From: Terrabacter sp. Root181
GTDB taxonomy: Bacteria > Actinomycetota > Actinomycetes > Actinomycetales > Dermatophilaceae
DNA: 64,000 bases
Assembly: GCF_001428505.1 (NCBI RefSeq)
Contig: NZ_LMHU01000010.1
Location: forward strand, 248,001-312,000
Direction: 5' to 3'
Shown here: piece by piece, positions 55,226-64,000 of the stretch
Layout: each line of letters starts with the position of its first letter
Position numbering within the stretch: the stretch's first letter is position 1
The notes under the pieces: model-generated
Told to the model about the DNA's origin: nothing
The model's input: the letters and a program-made list of their open reading frames with translations, nothing else
Databases searched by the model: none
Position numbers and translations under genes: made by a program

Positions 55226-56376
55226 TGGACCTCGTCGTCACCTCCCTCGAGGCCTGGGACCGCGTGTGGCGTCGCAACCAGCACCTCGTCGCCGGCCTGC
55301 TGCGCCGCGACCCCGGCCTGCGAGTGCTCTTCGTGGAGCCGGCCACCGACCCGCTCCATGCCGCCCTCGGCGCGAGTCAGCCGAGACTCGGTCGGGGACT
55401 CCGTGCCGGGCCGCCGCTCGACGGCGTCCGCGCCGAGGCCCTGTGGCTGCTCGAACCCACGAAGTGGCTGCCCCGCCGGGTCGACCGTCGGCTCGACGAG
55501 CGTTGGGCCCGACAGGTGCTGCGCGCCACGCGCACTCTCGACATGACAGATCCGCTGCTCTGGGTCAACGACCCCACGGGGTCGCTGCTCGTCGAGGCCA
55601 CGCAGTGGCCATCTCTCTACGACGTCACCGACGACTGGACCCTCGCCGAGCGATCGACGGCCGAGACCGAGCGGGTGCTTGCCCAGGAGCAGGTCCTGCT
55701 GACCCGGTGCGACGAGGTGGTCGTGTGCTCGCCCGCGCTCGCAGCGAGCAAGGGGGCGCTGCGGGAGGTGACGCTCGTGCCCAACGGCGTCGACACCGCC
55801 GCCTATCGCGTCGCGCACGACCGACCGACCGACCTGCCCGACGGACCGGTGGCGGTCTACGTCGGGACCCTTCACGGTGACCGGCTCGACATCGACCTCT
55901 GCGTCGCCACGGCGCATGCGCTCGACGTGACCCGCCACCTCGTGCTCGTCGGACCGAACGCGCTCGCGCCTGAGCAGCGTTCGCGTCTCGACGATGCCGG
56001 TGTGGTCATGCTCGGTGCCCGACCCAGCTCCGAGGTGCCGGCCTACGTCCAGCACGCCGACGTGCTCGTCGTGCCCCACGTCGTCACCCCGTTCACGGAC
56101 AGCCTCGACCCGATCAAGCTCTACGAGTACCAGGCCGCGGGTCGGCCCGTGGTCTCGACGCCGGTGGCCGGGTTCCGTGACGTCGTCGACGAGCTCGTCA
56201 CCGTCGCCGGGCACGAGACCTTCGCGGCCGCCGTCGTCAGGGCGCTCGCGGACGCCGGTGGCGACGGTCACGCGGCGACGGACCGGGAGCGGGCGGCGGA
56301 CGCCGACTGGGCCCGCCGGGTCGACCAGGTCGACGTGGTCCTCCAGCGGCTGCGCGAGCGCGGGGCCGTCGAGTGA
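55225..56376 (+). CDS. TuaH-like glycosyltransferase
   Basis: 383 residues. PLLWVNDPTGSLLVEA, SLYDVTDDWTLAE, CDEVVVCSPALAASKG, LVPNGVDTAAYRV and LDPIKLYEYQAAGRPVVSTP match the GT-B family that includes TuaH of teichuronic acid synthesis. The donor-site segment DPIKLYEYQAAG holds the conserved Glu. Coupled on both sides. Given ugd in the window, transfer to or of a uronic-acid-containing unit is possible. Confidence 0.82.
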   Translation: MDLVVTSLEAWDRVWRRNQHLVAGLLRRDPGLRVLFVEPATDPLHAALGASQPRLGRGLRAGPPLDGVRAEALWLLEPTKWLPRRVDRRLDERWARQVLRATRTLDMTDPLLWVNDPTGSLLVEATQWPSLYDVTDDWTLAERSTAETERVLAQEQVLLTRCDEVVVCSPALAASKGALREVTLVPNGVDTAAYRVAHDRPTDLPDGPVAVYVGTLHGDRLDIDLCVATAHALDVTRHLVLVGPNALAPEQRSRLDDAGVVMLGARPSSEVPAYVQHADVLVVPHVVTPFTDSLDPIKLYEYQAAGRPVVSTPVAGFRDVVDELVTVAGHETFAAAVVRALADAGGDGHAATDRERAADADWARRVDQVDVVLQRLRERGAVE

Positions 56377-57152
56377 CGGCCCCGGACGTCGACGAGGCCG
56401 TGCTGCACGTCGCGGCGCTCGGGGCGACGATCGCGATCGCGCTCCCTGACCACCGACTCCGGGCACCCGCTCGACAGGCGTGGTCGGCGTGCCGCACGCC
56501 GCCCGTCGTCGAGTGCCCCTCGGTGACGGCGCCCGCGCTGGTGGTGGACGCCGGTGCGGACGACATCGCCCGGGCCCTCCAGTCCCTGACGCAGCTCGTC
56601 ACCCGTGCGGCGATCCTGGCCCGTGCCGGCGAGCTGATGATGTTCCACGCCTCCGCGCTCAGCGACCAGCGGTCGGGTGCGACGATCGCGATGGTCGCAC
56701 CCGGAGGCACGGGCAAGACGACGCTCGTGCGCACGCTCGGTCCGGGCCGGGGCTACGTCACCGACGAGACCGTCGCGGTTGCTGCGGACCGTTCCGTCGC
56801 CGCGTACTCCAAGCCCCTGTCCGTGCGTCGGACGGAGCCCGGGCAGCCCAAGGACGAGGTCGCACCTGCCTCTCTAGGACTCCGACCACCGCAGGTGCAG
56901 CCGTGGCTCGCCGGGATGGTGCTGCTGCGACGGGACCGCGAGGCCGGCGAACCTGTGGTCGTCGAGCAGGTCGACCTGCTCGACGCCCTCGTCCTGCTGG
57001 CCCCGGAGTCCTCCTCGCTCGCGTCGTTCGACCGCCCGCTCCATCGGCTGGCCGACCTCGTGGAGTCGGTCGGTGGGCTGCGACGGGTCCGCTACCACGA
57101 CGCGGCTGACGTGGAGCCGGTCGTCGCCGACGTCCTCGGGAGGTCGCGGTGA
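56373..57152 (+). CDS. HprK-like kinase-related protein
   Basis: 259 residues with an HPr-kinase-like core: LMMFHASALSDQRSGATIAM leads into the P-loop APGGTGKTTLVRTLG (110-117), then TDETVAV as a Walker B-like segment. The order (His-containing strand, P-loop, acidic strand) is that of HprK/PEP-carboxykinase-like folds. No PTS HPr is nearby, so the target is not sugar-PTS. It sits between a glycosyltransferase and a PqqD-like gene with 4-base overlaps on both sides. Such HprK-related proteins are known beside PqqD-like genes in polysaccharide loci, but their substrate is not established. Confidence 0.78.
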   Translation: MTAPDVDEAVLHVAALGATIAIALPDHRLRAPARQAWSACRTPPVVECPSVTAPALVVDAGADDIARALQSLTQLVTRAAILARAGELMMFHASALSDQRSGATIAMVAPGGTGKTTLVRTLGPGRGYVTDETVAVAADRSVAAYSKPLSVRRTEPGQPKDEVAPASLGLRPPQVQPWLAGMVLLRRDREAGEPVVVEQVDLLDALVLLAPESSSLASFDRPLHRLADLVESVGGLRRVRYHDAADVEPVVADVLGRSR

Positions 57153-57490
57153 GCGACACGGAGCCGGTCCTCGGGCCCGACACCGTCCTGGTTCGGGGCG
57201 ACCTGCTCGACACGTACTCGACCGACGACGGAACGGTCGTCCTCGTCGCAGGGGCCGCGGGGCACCGCGTCGTGCGGCTCTCGCCCCTGGGCCACGCCGT
57301 CCACTCTGCCGTCGGACCGGGGCGGACGCTGGCCGAGCTCGAGGTCGAGCTCGTGTCTCTCCTGGGGCAGCCACCGACCGGGGACCTGTCTGACCTGGTC
57401 CGCTCAGCCGTGCACTCGCTGGTCGACGAGGGGGTCGTCGTCGCAGGTCAGGTGCCCAAAGACGACAATTCGGGCGACATCCGATCGTGA
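57149..57490 (+). CDS. PqqD-like small protein, copy 2
   Basis: 113 residues from GTG 57149, overlapping the HprK-like stop. TVVLVAGAAGHRVVRLSPLGH, AVGPGRTLAELEVELVSLLG and LVRSAVHSLVDEGVVV follow the PqqD plan: strand, a hydrophobic centre, helix, and a final helix ending in a hydrophobic strand. It is weakly similar to copy 1 at 47.8 kb and may serve the same or a parallel system. Confidence 0.7.
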   Translation: MSDTEPVLGPDTVLVRGDLLDTYSTDDGTVVLVAGAAGHRVVRLSPLGHAVHSAVGPGRTLAELEVELVSLLGQPPTGDLSDLVRSAVHSLVDEGVVVAGQVPKDDNSGDIRS

Positions 57491-57598
57491 TCTCCCTGGA
57501 GGGTGCCAAGGTGTGCGATTTCCGGCATCGAGGGCGCCCTGTTCCGGTATGTTGACGAAGCACTTGGGGGTTTCAGTCATCGAGTGGGGGATACATAC

Positions 57599-58195
57599 AT
57601 GTCACACAATCACGGTGCCGACTCGGCGCCTCCGAGCCGTCGCTCGGTCGTCAAGGGCGCGGCTTGGGCCGTGCCTGCCGTCGTGGTTGCCGGGGCTGCG
57701 CCCACGGTCGCCGCGTCAGCAGGGTTCCTGACCTTCAGCGGCAACGCGTGCAAGCTTCCCGGCAACTCCCAGAGCGTCTTCAAGGGCTACGTCTTCGAGC
57801 TGTTCGCCAACAACGCGGCGGGACCTCTGCCCCGAGATGCCATCACGGAGATCACCGGCATCAGCGTGTCCGGCTTCCCCGACCTCGGCGCCTTCGCCGT
57901 GGTCGTCAAGGGCCCCAACGACTCGTGCTCCTGCGGCCCGTGTCCCGGGACGGTCCTGGCCCACACCTTCTGCACCGCAGACGGCCACCTCAACCAGCGC
58001 ATCCTCATCTTCACCAGCGCGGACGTCACGGGCAACAGCGCGAACGCGACGGTGACGGTGACCTACCGTCAGTTCGACTGCAACAACACCAGCACGTGCG
58101 GGGCACCCACCAACGGGAGCGCCTCGACCGTCATCTCGAGCACCCCGCCGGTTCAGGGCCCGTGCACCATCGTGGACCCGACGCCGCCGACCTGA
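57599..58195 (+). CDS. Tat-exported cysteine-rich protein of unknown function
   Basis: 198 residues. The N-terminus PPSRRSVVKGAAWAVPAVVV is a twin-arginine signal (Arg14-Arg15) with likely cleavage after VAASA. The mature part, about 155 residues, has 8 Cys, four within SCSCGPCPG and QFDC, and many Asn/Thr/Gly, with a beta-rich look. No known domain. Translation starts at ATG 57599, 8 bases after GGGGG; TTGACG at 57552-57557 is a candidate -35. The 109-base gap from the PqqD-like gene suggests its own promoter. It may be the exported partner or substrate of the HprK/PqqD module, or simply a neighbour. Confidence 0.72.
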   Translation: MSHNHGADSAPPSRRSVVKGAAWAVPAVVVAGAAPTVAASAGFLTFSGNACKLPGNSQSVFKGYVFELFANNAAGPLPRDAITEITGISVSGFPDLGAFAVVVKGPNDSCSCGPCPGTVLAHTFCTADGHLNQRILIFTSADVTGNSANATVTVTYRQFDCNNTSTCGAPTNGSASTVISSTPPVQGPCTIVDPTPPT

Positions 58196-58226
58196 GGCAC
58201 CAGGGGCCCTCGGGCACCAGGTTCAG

Positions 58227-58265
58227 GACGCAAGCCGCAACCACCCCGTGGTCGCGGCTTGCGTC
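58227..58265. terminator. Bidirectional stem-loop terminator
   Basis: Perfect 12-bp arms GACGCAAGCCGC / GCGGCTTGCGTC around a 15-base loop, between the convergent Tat-protein and MauE-thioredoxin genes. Confidence 0.85.
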
Positions 58266-58299
58266 GTGTCCGCGGCCACTCGGTCGCGACCCGCGAGCG

Positions 58300-59286
58300 T
58301 CACGACGTCATGAGACCCAGCTCGACGCGGATGTCGTCGACGAAGGCGGTCACGTTCGCGGCACCGACGACGGGCCCACCGGCCAGCAGACCGTCGGCCC
58401 CCAACAGCACGGCGCTCGGCGTCCCACGCAGGCCGAAGGACTCGTAGACCAGGCCCTCGGTGTCGTGCAGGCTCTGCGGCTCGACGGGCGAGGCCAGGGC
58501 CGTCTCGTCTGGCGCCGACCGCACGACGAGGCGCACGTCGAGAGCAGGGAGGTCGTCTCGCCAGCCCGGTGCTCCCGCGATGACGTCCTGGCAGCTGGCG
58601 CAACCCTCTGACACGTAGAGGAGCAGCTGCGGGCGTGCCTCGCTCAGGCGCCGCAGGTGGGTGACCGAGCCGTCGCCCAGCGTCACCGGCAGGGCGGGTG
58701 TGCGCGTGCGGACGTAGTCGCCCTCCTCGTCGGTGTGGGCCGGCGGGTCCTCCCGCCGCTCCGGTGCCGTGGCCGGCCCGGCGACGAGCCACGTCGTCAC
58801 GGCGGTGGCGAGGGCCGCGACGAGCCACCACCACGGCAGCCGCTCGTCGGCGACGCGCGCCGCCACCGATGAGCCCTGGGTCGCCACCCCGAGCGTGACG
58901 GCCGCCAGGGCCACGAGCCAGGCGTTGCGCACGACCGTGCGACGTGTGATGCGTCCGGGCGCGAACTCTCCGAAGCAGGCACACTCGACGTCCTCGTCGA
59001 AGGCGAGGGCACGCACCACGAGCACGAGGTATGCCGTGAAGAGCAGGACCGCGGCCACGCCGGCGACCACGCCCACGGGCCCGCCCACGAGGAGCAGGAC
59101 GACGGCGAGCAGCAGCTCACCCCACGGCAGCGCCTCGACGACGAACCTCCCGGAGAGCGGAGCCGGCACACGGAGGTCACGGAAGGCCTCGGCCGACGCG
59201 CTGGGCGAGCGCAGCTTGCCGACCGCGCTGACGACGAGGACGACCGCGAGGATCACGGGCGCGAGGGCGAGGGCATCGGTGGGCAC
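58300..59286 (-). CDS. MauE/DoxX-like membrane protein fused to a thioredoxin-like domain
   Basis: 328 residues. Residues 1-190 hold about four to five membrane helices with the MauE-type DVECACFGEFAPGRIT segment. From about 215 a thioredoxin-like domain carries the redox pair in YVSEGCASCQDV and GTPSAVLLGADG. Such proteins move electrons across the membrane to support disulfide formation or reduction. GTG 59286 with TAGAAT 5 bases upstream. It is convergent with the Tat-exported eight-cysteine protein, an attractive client. Confidence 0.8.
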   Translation of the reverse strand: MPTDALALAPVILAVVLVVSAVGKLRSPSASAEAFRDLRVPAPLSGRFVVEALPWGELLLAVVLLLVGGPVGVVAGVAAVLLFTAYLVLVVRALAFDEDVECACFGEFAPGRITRRTVVRNAWLVALAAVTLGVATQGSSVAARVADERLPWWWLVAALATAVTTWLVAGPATAPERREDPPAHTDEEGDYVRTRTPALPVTLGDGSVTHLRRLSEARPQLLLYVSEGCASCQDVIAGAPGWRDDLPALDVRLVVRSAPDETALASPVEPQSLHDTEGLVYESFGLRGTPSAVLLGADGLLAGGPVVGAANVTAFVDDIRVELGLMTS

Positions 59287-59291
59287 GTCGC

Positions 59292-59297
59292 ATTCTA
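59292..59297 (-). promoter_or_regulatory. -10 hexamer TAGAAT of the MauE-thioredoxin gene
   Basis: On the minus strand TAGAAT ends 5 bases before GTG 59286. A GTATGCCG site lies just upstream at 59308-59314. Confidence 0.5.
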
Positions 59298-59386
59298 GGC
59301 AGGGGACGGCATACCACCGGGGGTGATCGGTCGATCCGACGGGGCGGACGGCGACCTGTCGGTCGCCTCCTGCACAATCGGGGACC

Positions 59387-61298
<1,912 letters not shown>

Positions 61299-61304
61299 GG
61301 AGTC

Positions 61305-61319
61305 GCACGGGGGCCGTGC
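61305..61319. terminator. Hairpin between trpS and a convergent glycosyltransferase gene
   Basis: GCACGG-GGG-CCGTGC, 6 perfect pairs, starting 7 bases after the trpS stop. Confidence 0.55.
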
Positions 61320-61337
61320 AGGTTGGGACCGGCGCGC

Positions 61338-62420
61338 TCAACCTCTCCGGGCGACCAACTCGTCTGCGATCGCCTCGAGGGCCGATGCCAGGTGCTCCAC
61401 GGTGAACCGTCGGGCCACAAATTCCGGCCCCCGGCGCGCACGGTCGTGCCACGAGGTGTCTGTCAGGGCCTGCCTGAGCCGGGACGGGTCGCCCGCTGGG
61501 ACGACGAGCATGATCGACGGATCGACGTAGTCGGCGACGCCGCTGACGCCGCTGATGACGACCGGTGTGCCCAAGGCGAGGTTCTCGAGGAGGACGGTCT
61601 GGCCCGACGACATCTCGCACTCCCGAAGAGGAAGCACCATGACGTCCGCGCGGGCATAGAGCTCGCGCAGCTCGGTGATGGGAACGTCGCTGCGGAAGGA
61701 GACGTCGAGACCGTCCGCCGACTCACGCGCCTGGGAGCGGTTCCACGCATCGGTGACGACGACGAGCTGCTCGCCTGGACGCAGGGCCGCCATCAGGGTC
61801 GGGTAGTCCTTGCCCGCGTTGGTGCCCACCGACAGCCGGCCGCCGTCGCGGGGGCGCGTGCTCGCGGAGAAGTACTGCGTGTCGACGCCGAGCGGGACCC
61901 AACGCACGGTCTCCGCCGGGCGCGCGAGCCGGCGGGCGAGGGGTTCGCGGTGCGAAGACGAGAAGACCGTGATCAGGTCTGCTCCCCGCAAGGCGGTGCG
62001 CTGCAGGACGCCGCCGGGTCCCGGCCGCGACGTCGCGTCGAGGGCCGCGACGGTCATCGCGATCACCGGGCGACGGATGAGACCCAGCCGGCGGAGTAGG
62101 AGGGCGGGGACCGCAGCGGCCTCGTGCGTCGCGATGACGACATCGACCTCTCGCTGGACGCCCAAGAGCCACCACAGCTGCGACACGCGCCAGCCCACGC
62201 GGCGGGTGAGTCTCGAGGTCACAGGCCGGGTGTGGTGGACGACGTGGTGCCCGAGGCTGCCCAGCTCGCGCATCCCGAAGAGCCGGTGCGAGGGCACGCG
62301 TCCCGCAGCGACGCTCTCGAACTCGTGGCCCCAGTCGGACACGAAGAGGGCCGCGATGCGCAGGCCCGGCTCCGAGCCGAAGCGTGGGCGGCGCTTCCGC
62401 CTCCCCCTGTCATCCGTCAT
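61338..62420 (-). CDS. Glycosyltransferase family 4
   Basis: 360 residues: LGSLGHHVVHHTRPV, DVVIATHEAAAVPALLL, RWVPLGVDTQYFSA, SVGTNAGKDYPTLMAAL and LRECEMSSGQTVLLENLALGTP; the donor motif is QTVLLENLALG rather than the common EGFGxxxxE. Start ATG with TAGTCT 6 bases upstream. Outlier from the polysaccharide block, on the other side of housekeeping genes. Confidence 0.85.
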   Translation of the reverse strand: MTDDRGRRKRRPRFGSEPGLRIAALFVSDWGHEFESVAAGRVPSHRLFGMRELGSLGHHVVHHTRPVTSRLTRRVGWRVSQLWWLLGVQREVDVVIATHEAAAVPALLLRRLGLIRRPVIAMTVAALDATSRPGPGGVLQRTALRGADLITVFSSSHREPLARRLARPAETVRWVPLGVDTQYFSASTRPRDGGRLSVGTNAGKDYPTLMAALRPGEQLVVVTDAWNRSQARESADGLDVSFRSDVPITELRELYARADVMVLPLRECEMSSGQTVLLENLALGTPVVISGVSGVADYVDPSIMLVVPAGDPSRLRQALTDTSWHDRARRGPEFVARRFTVEHLASALEAIADELVARRG

Positions 62421-62510
62421 GCGCCCAGACTAGGAGCGCGCGTCGACGGGATCTGCGAAAGGCCGGGCCCGGAACCGCGGCAGCGGGATGAGTTCGGTAC
62501 GGTCGGGTGC

Positions 62511-63041
62511 GTGAGTGTTGCGCGTCCCACGACGATCGGCGTCTCGATCCCGATCCCGGCCCCGCACGGCGACTACCTCCAGCGCCGCCGGGCCGACTTC
62601 GGCGACCCCCAGGCCTGGCAGATCCCCGCACACATCACGCTGCTCCCGCCCACAGAGGTGGACGCGGCGGCCTACGCCGCCTTCCGGAGCCACTGCGCCG
62701 ACGTCGCCGCCAGCCACGCGGCCTTCGACGTCGTCCTGCGCGGTACGGGCACGTTCCGTCCGCTGTCCGACGTGGTGTTCATCCAGGTGGCCCAAGGGGT
62801 CTCGAACTGCGAGGCGCTCGAGGTGTCGCTGCGCTCGGGCCCGGTGAGCCGCGACCTCGAGTTCTACTACCATCCGCACGTCACCGTGGCACACAACGTG
62901 CCGGCCGAGTCGCTGGACCTCGCCTTCACCGACCTCGCCGGCTACTCCGTCGCGTTCGAGGTCGGCGCGTACCAGCTCTACGAGCTGGGCGAGGACGACG
63001 TGTGGCGTCCCGTGCACGAGTTCACCCTCACCGGGGGCTGA
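62511..63041 (+). CDS. 2'-5' RNA ligase-family protein
   Basis: 176 residues of the 2H phosphoesterase superfamily with both HxT/S motifs: PAHITLLPPTEV and HPHVTVAHNVP. Members ligate or hydrolyse 2'-5' or cyclic phosphate bonds in RNA. GTG 62511 with TACGGT ending 7 bases upstream. The stop is 3 bases before the next gene. Confidence 0.88.
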   Translation: MSVARPTTIGVSIPIPAPHGDYLQRRRADFGDPQAWQIPAHITLLPPTEVDAAAYAAFRSHCADVAASHAAFDVVLRGTGTFRPLSDVVFIQVAQGVSNCEALEVSLRSGPVSRDLEFYYHPHVTVAHNVPAESLDLAFTDLAGYSVAFEVGAYQLYELGEDDVWRPVHEFTLTGG

Positions 63042-63044
63042 CGG

Positions 63045-64000
63045 GTGCCGGCGCTGGGGCCCCTCATGGACCGGCTCATGGCCACCCGTGCACATCGAGC
63101 CTGGACCCGTTATCGCGAGTCGAGCGGCAACCTGCTCGCCGCGGGGGTCAGCTACTACGCGTTCTTCTCCATCTTCCCGGCGCTGGCGCTGGCGTTCGCC
63201 ATCTTCGGCTTCGTCCTGCAGGGCCGGCCCGATCTCGTCGCGGCCATCGCCGACTCGCTCAACCAGGCCTTCCCAGGGATGATCCAGACCCCGAGCAACC
63301 CCGACGGCATCATCAGCATCGCGGCTCCCGAGAGCCTGACCCTGACCCTGACGGGCATCATCGCGTTCGTCACGCTGCTGTTCGCCGGACTGGGCTGGGT
63401 GCGGGCGCTGCGCACCGGCATCCGTGGTGTCTTCGGTCTCAGGACCATCCCCGACGACCTCGTGCGCACCAACGCCCGTGACCTTTTCGTCCTCGCGACC
63501 GTCGGTCTGGCCGTCGCAGTGTCGGCGATCCTCACGAGCAGCCTCGGCGGTCTGGCCGATCGTGTCCCGGGGTGGATCGGTGTCGAGGTCAACGGTCTGT
63601 TCGTGGGGCTGCTGGCGCTGCTCATCGGCGTCGTCTTCGACACCTTCATCCTCGTCGTCCTGCTGCGGGTCCTCTCGGGGGCCCCGCTGCCGATGCGCGA
63701 CATCCGTCAAGGAGCGGTGATCGGTGCCGTCGTCCTCACGCTGCTCAAGCTGTTCGGAGGGTTCATCGTCAGCCATGCCACCGCGAACCCGCTGCTCGGG
63801 GCCGTCGCGCTCTCGGTCGGGCTGCTCTTCTGGCTCGACCTCATGTCCAAGATCATCCTCATCTCGGCCGCGTGGGCCGCGAACGACGTCGACCTCGACC
63901 GACTGGGCGACGACAGCGAGCGCTCGCCCCTGTCCATAGCCCTGCGTCCCGTGTTCGTCGCCCCGCCCGCCGCCCGTGCGGACCCGGGCCTCGTGCCGTA
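63045..64000 (+). CDS. YihY/virulence factor BrkB-family membrane protein (C-terminus cut by window edge)
   Basis: 318 residues visible. NLLAAGVSYYAFFSIFPALAL, GGLADRVPGWIG, VVLLRVLSGAPLPMRDIRQG and GGFIVSHATANPLLGAVA match the YihY (formerly RNase BN) family with six helices. GTG 63045 follows GGGGG at 7 bases; ATG 63066 is an alternative. Frame is open to the last base. Function not established. Confidence 0.88.
   Translation, partial: MPALGPLMDRLMATRAHRAWTRYRESSGNLLAAGVSYYAFFSIFPALALAFAIFGFVLQGRPDLVAAIADSLNQAFPGMIQTPSNPDGIISIAAPESLTLTLTGIIAFVTLLFAGLGWVRALRTGIRGVFGLRTIPDDLVRTNARDLFVLATVGLAVAVSAILTSSLGGLADRVPGWIGVEVNGLFVGLLALLIGVVFDTFILVVLLRVLSGAPLPMRDIRQGAVIGAVVLTLLKLFGGFIVSHATANPLLGAVALSVGLLFWLDLMSKIILISAAWAANDVDLDRLGDDSERSPLSIALRPVFVAPPAARADPGLVP

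Overview
The window is dense, high-GC DNA (about 70-72% G+C by eye) with GTG starts, stop/start overlaps of 1-11 bases, and many genes whose -10-like hexamer (TANNNT) ends only 5-9 bases before the start codon, as in leaderless mRNAs. With the FolD-DUF3017 pair, an LCP protein, type-2 malate dehydrogenase and PucR regulation, this points to an actinobacterium, most likely of the Micrococcales (an Intrasporangiaceae-like genome; family-level placement is an inference). No plasmid, phage, IS or CRISPR signature was seen. No gene-free stretch exceeds 300 bases; the largest one, 7.1-7.7 kb, holds a decayed gene.

Left part (1-13.5 kb): a catabolic island. A minus-strand operon coxM-coxS-coxL-coxG-nitrilase encodes a three-subunit molybdenum hydroxylase of the form II (non-CO) type with its membrane accessory factor and a carbon-nitrogen hydrolase. 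Next to it lie an NCS2 nucleobase permease, a DUF559/AbiEi-type pseudogene bounded by two copies of an imperfect palindrome, and a PucR regulator. PucR is divergent from a two-gene operon: a DUF2877 protein and a fused FdrA-DUF1116 protein. FdrA, DUF1116 and DUF2877 are the three E. coli polypeptides (FdrA, YlbE, YlbF) assigned to oxamate carbamoyltransferase of allantoin breakdown, so this island probably takes up and degrades a purine-, pyrimidine- or ureide-like compound.

Middle (13.6-28 kb): a heterodimeric ABC exporter whose two ATPase domains have lost complementary motifs, a ferredoxin/rubredoxin-reductase-like flavoprotein, folD-DUF3017, a rhamnosyltransferase-like protein, malate dehydrogenase, an RgpF-like rhamnan protein, a SatD/DUF3307-like pair with a palindrome over its promoter, an aquaporin and a large membrane protein.

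Right part (27.7-59.3 kb): a surface-polysaccharide region. rmlBD, ugd, rmlA and rmlC make dTDP-L-rhamnose and UDP-glucuronate. About twelve glycosyltransferases (two of them two-domain fusions), a Wzx-like flippase, a Wzy-like polymerase, a Wzz/BY-kinase, an LMW tyrosine phosphatase, an LCP transferase and a PAP2 phosphatase supply assembly, export, control and attachment. No priming undecaprenyl-phosphate sugar transferase was recognised. Inside this region are two small modules of unknown role: nucleotidyltransferase + PqqD-like, and HprK-like kinase + PqqD-like + Tat-exported cysteine-rich protein, the latter convergent with a MauE-thioredoxin-like membrane protein. The right end returns to housekeeping genes (exodeoxyribonuclease III, tryptophanyl-tRNA synthetase, 2'-5' RNA ligase-like, YihY-like).

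One feature runs across the window: the octamer GTATGCCG occurs about 32 times on both strands, far above chance, in codon contexts this genome otherwise avoids, and is nearly absent from 41.7-59 kb.
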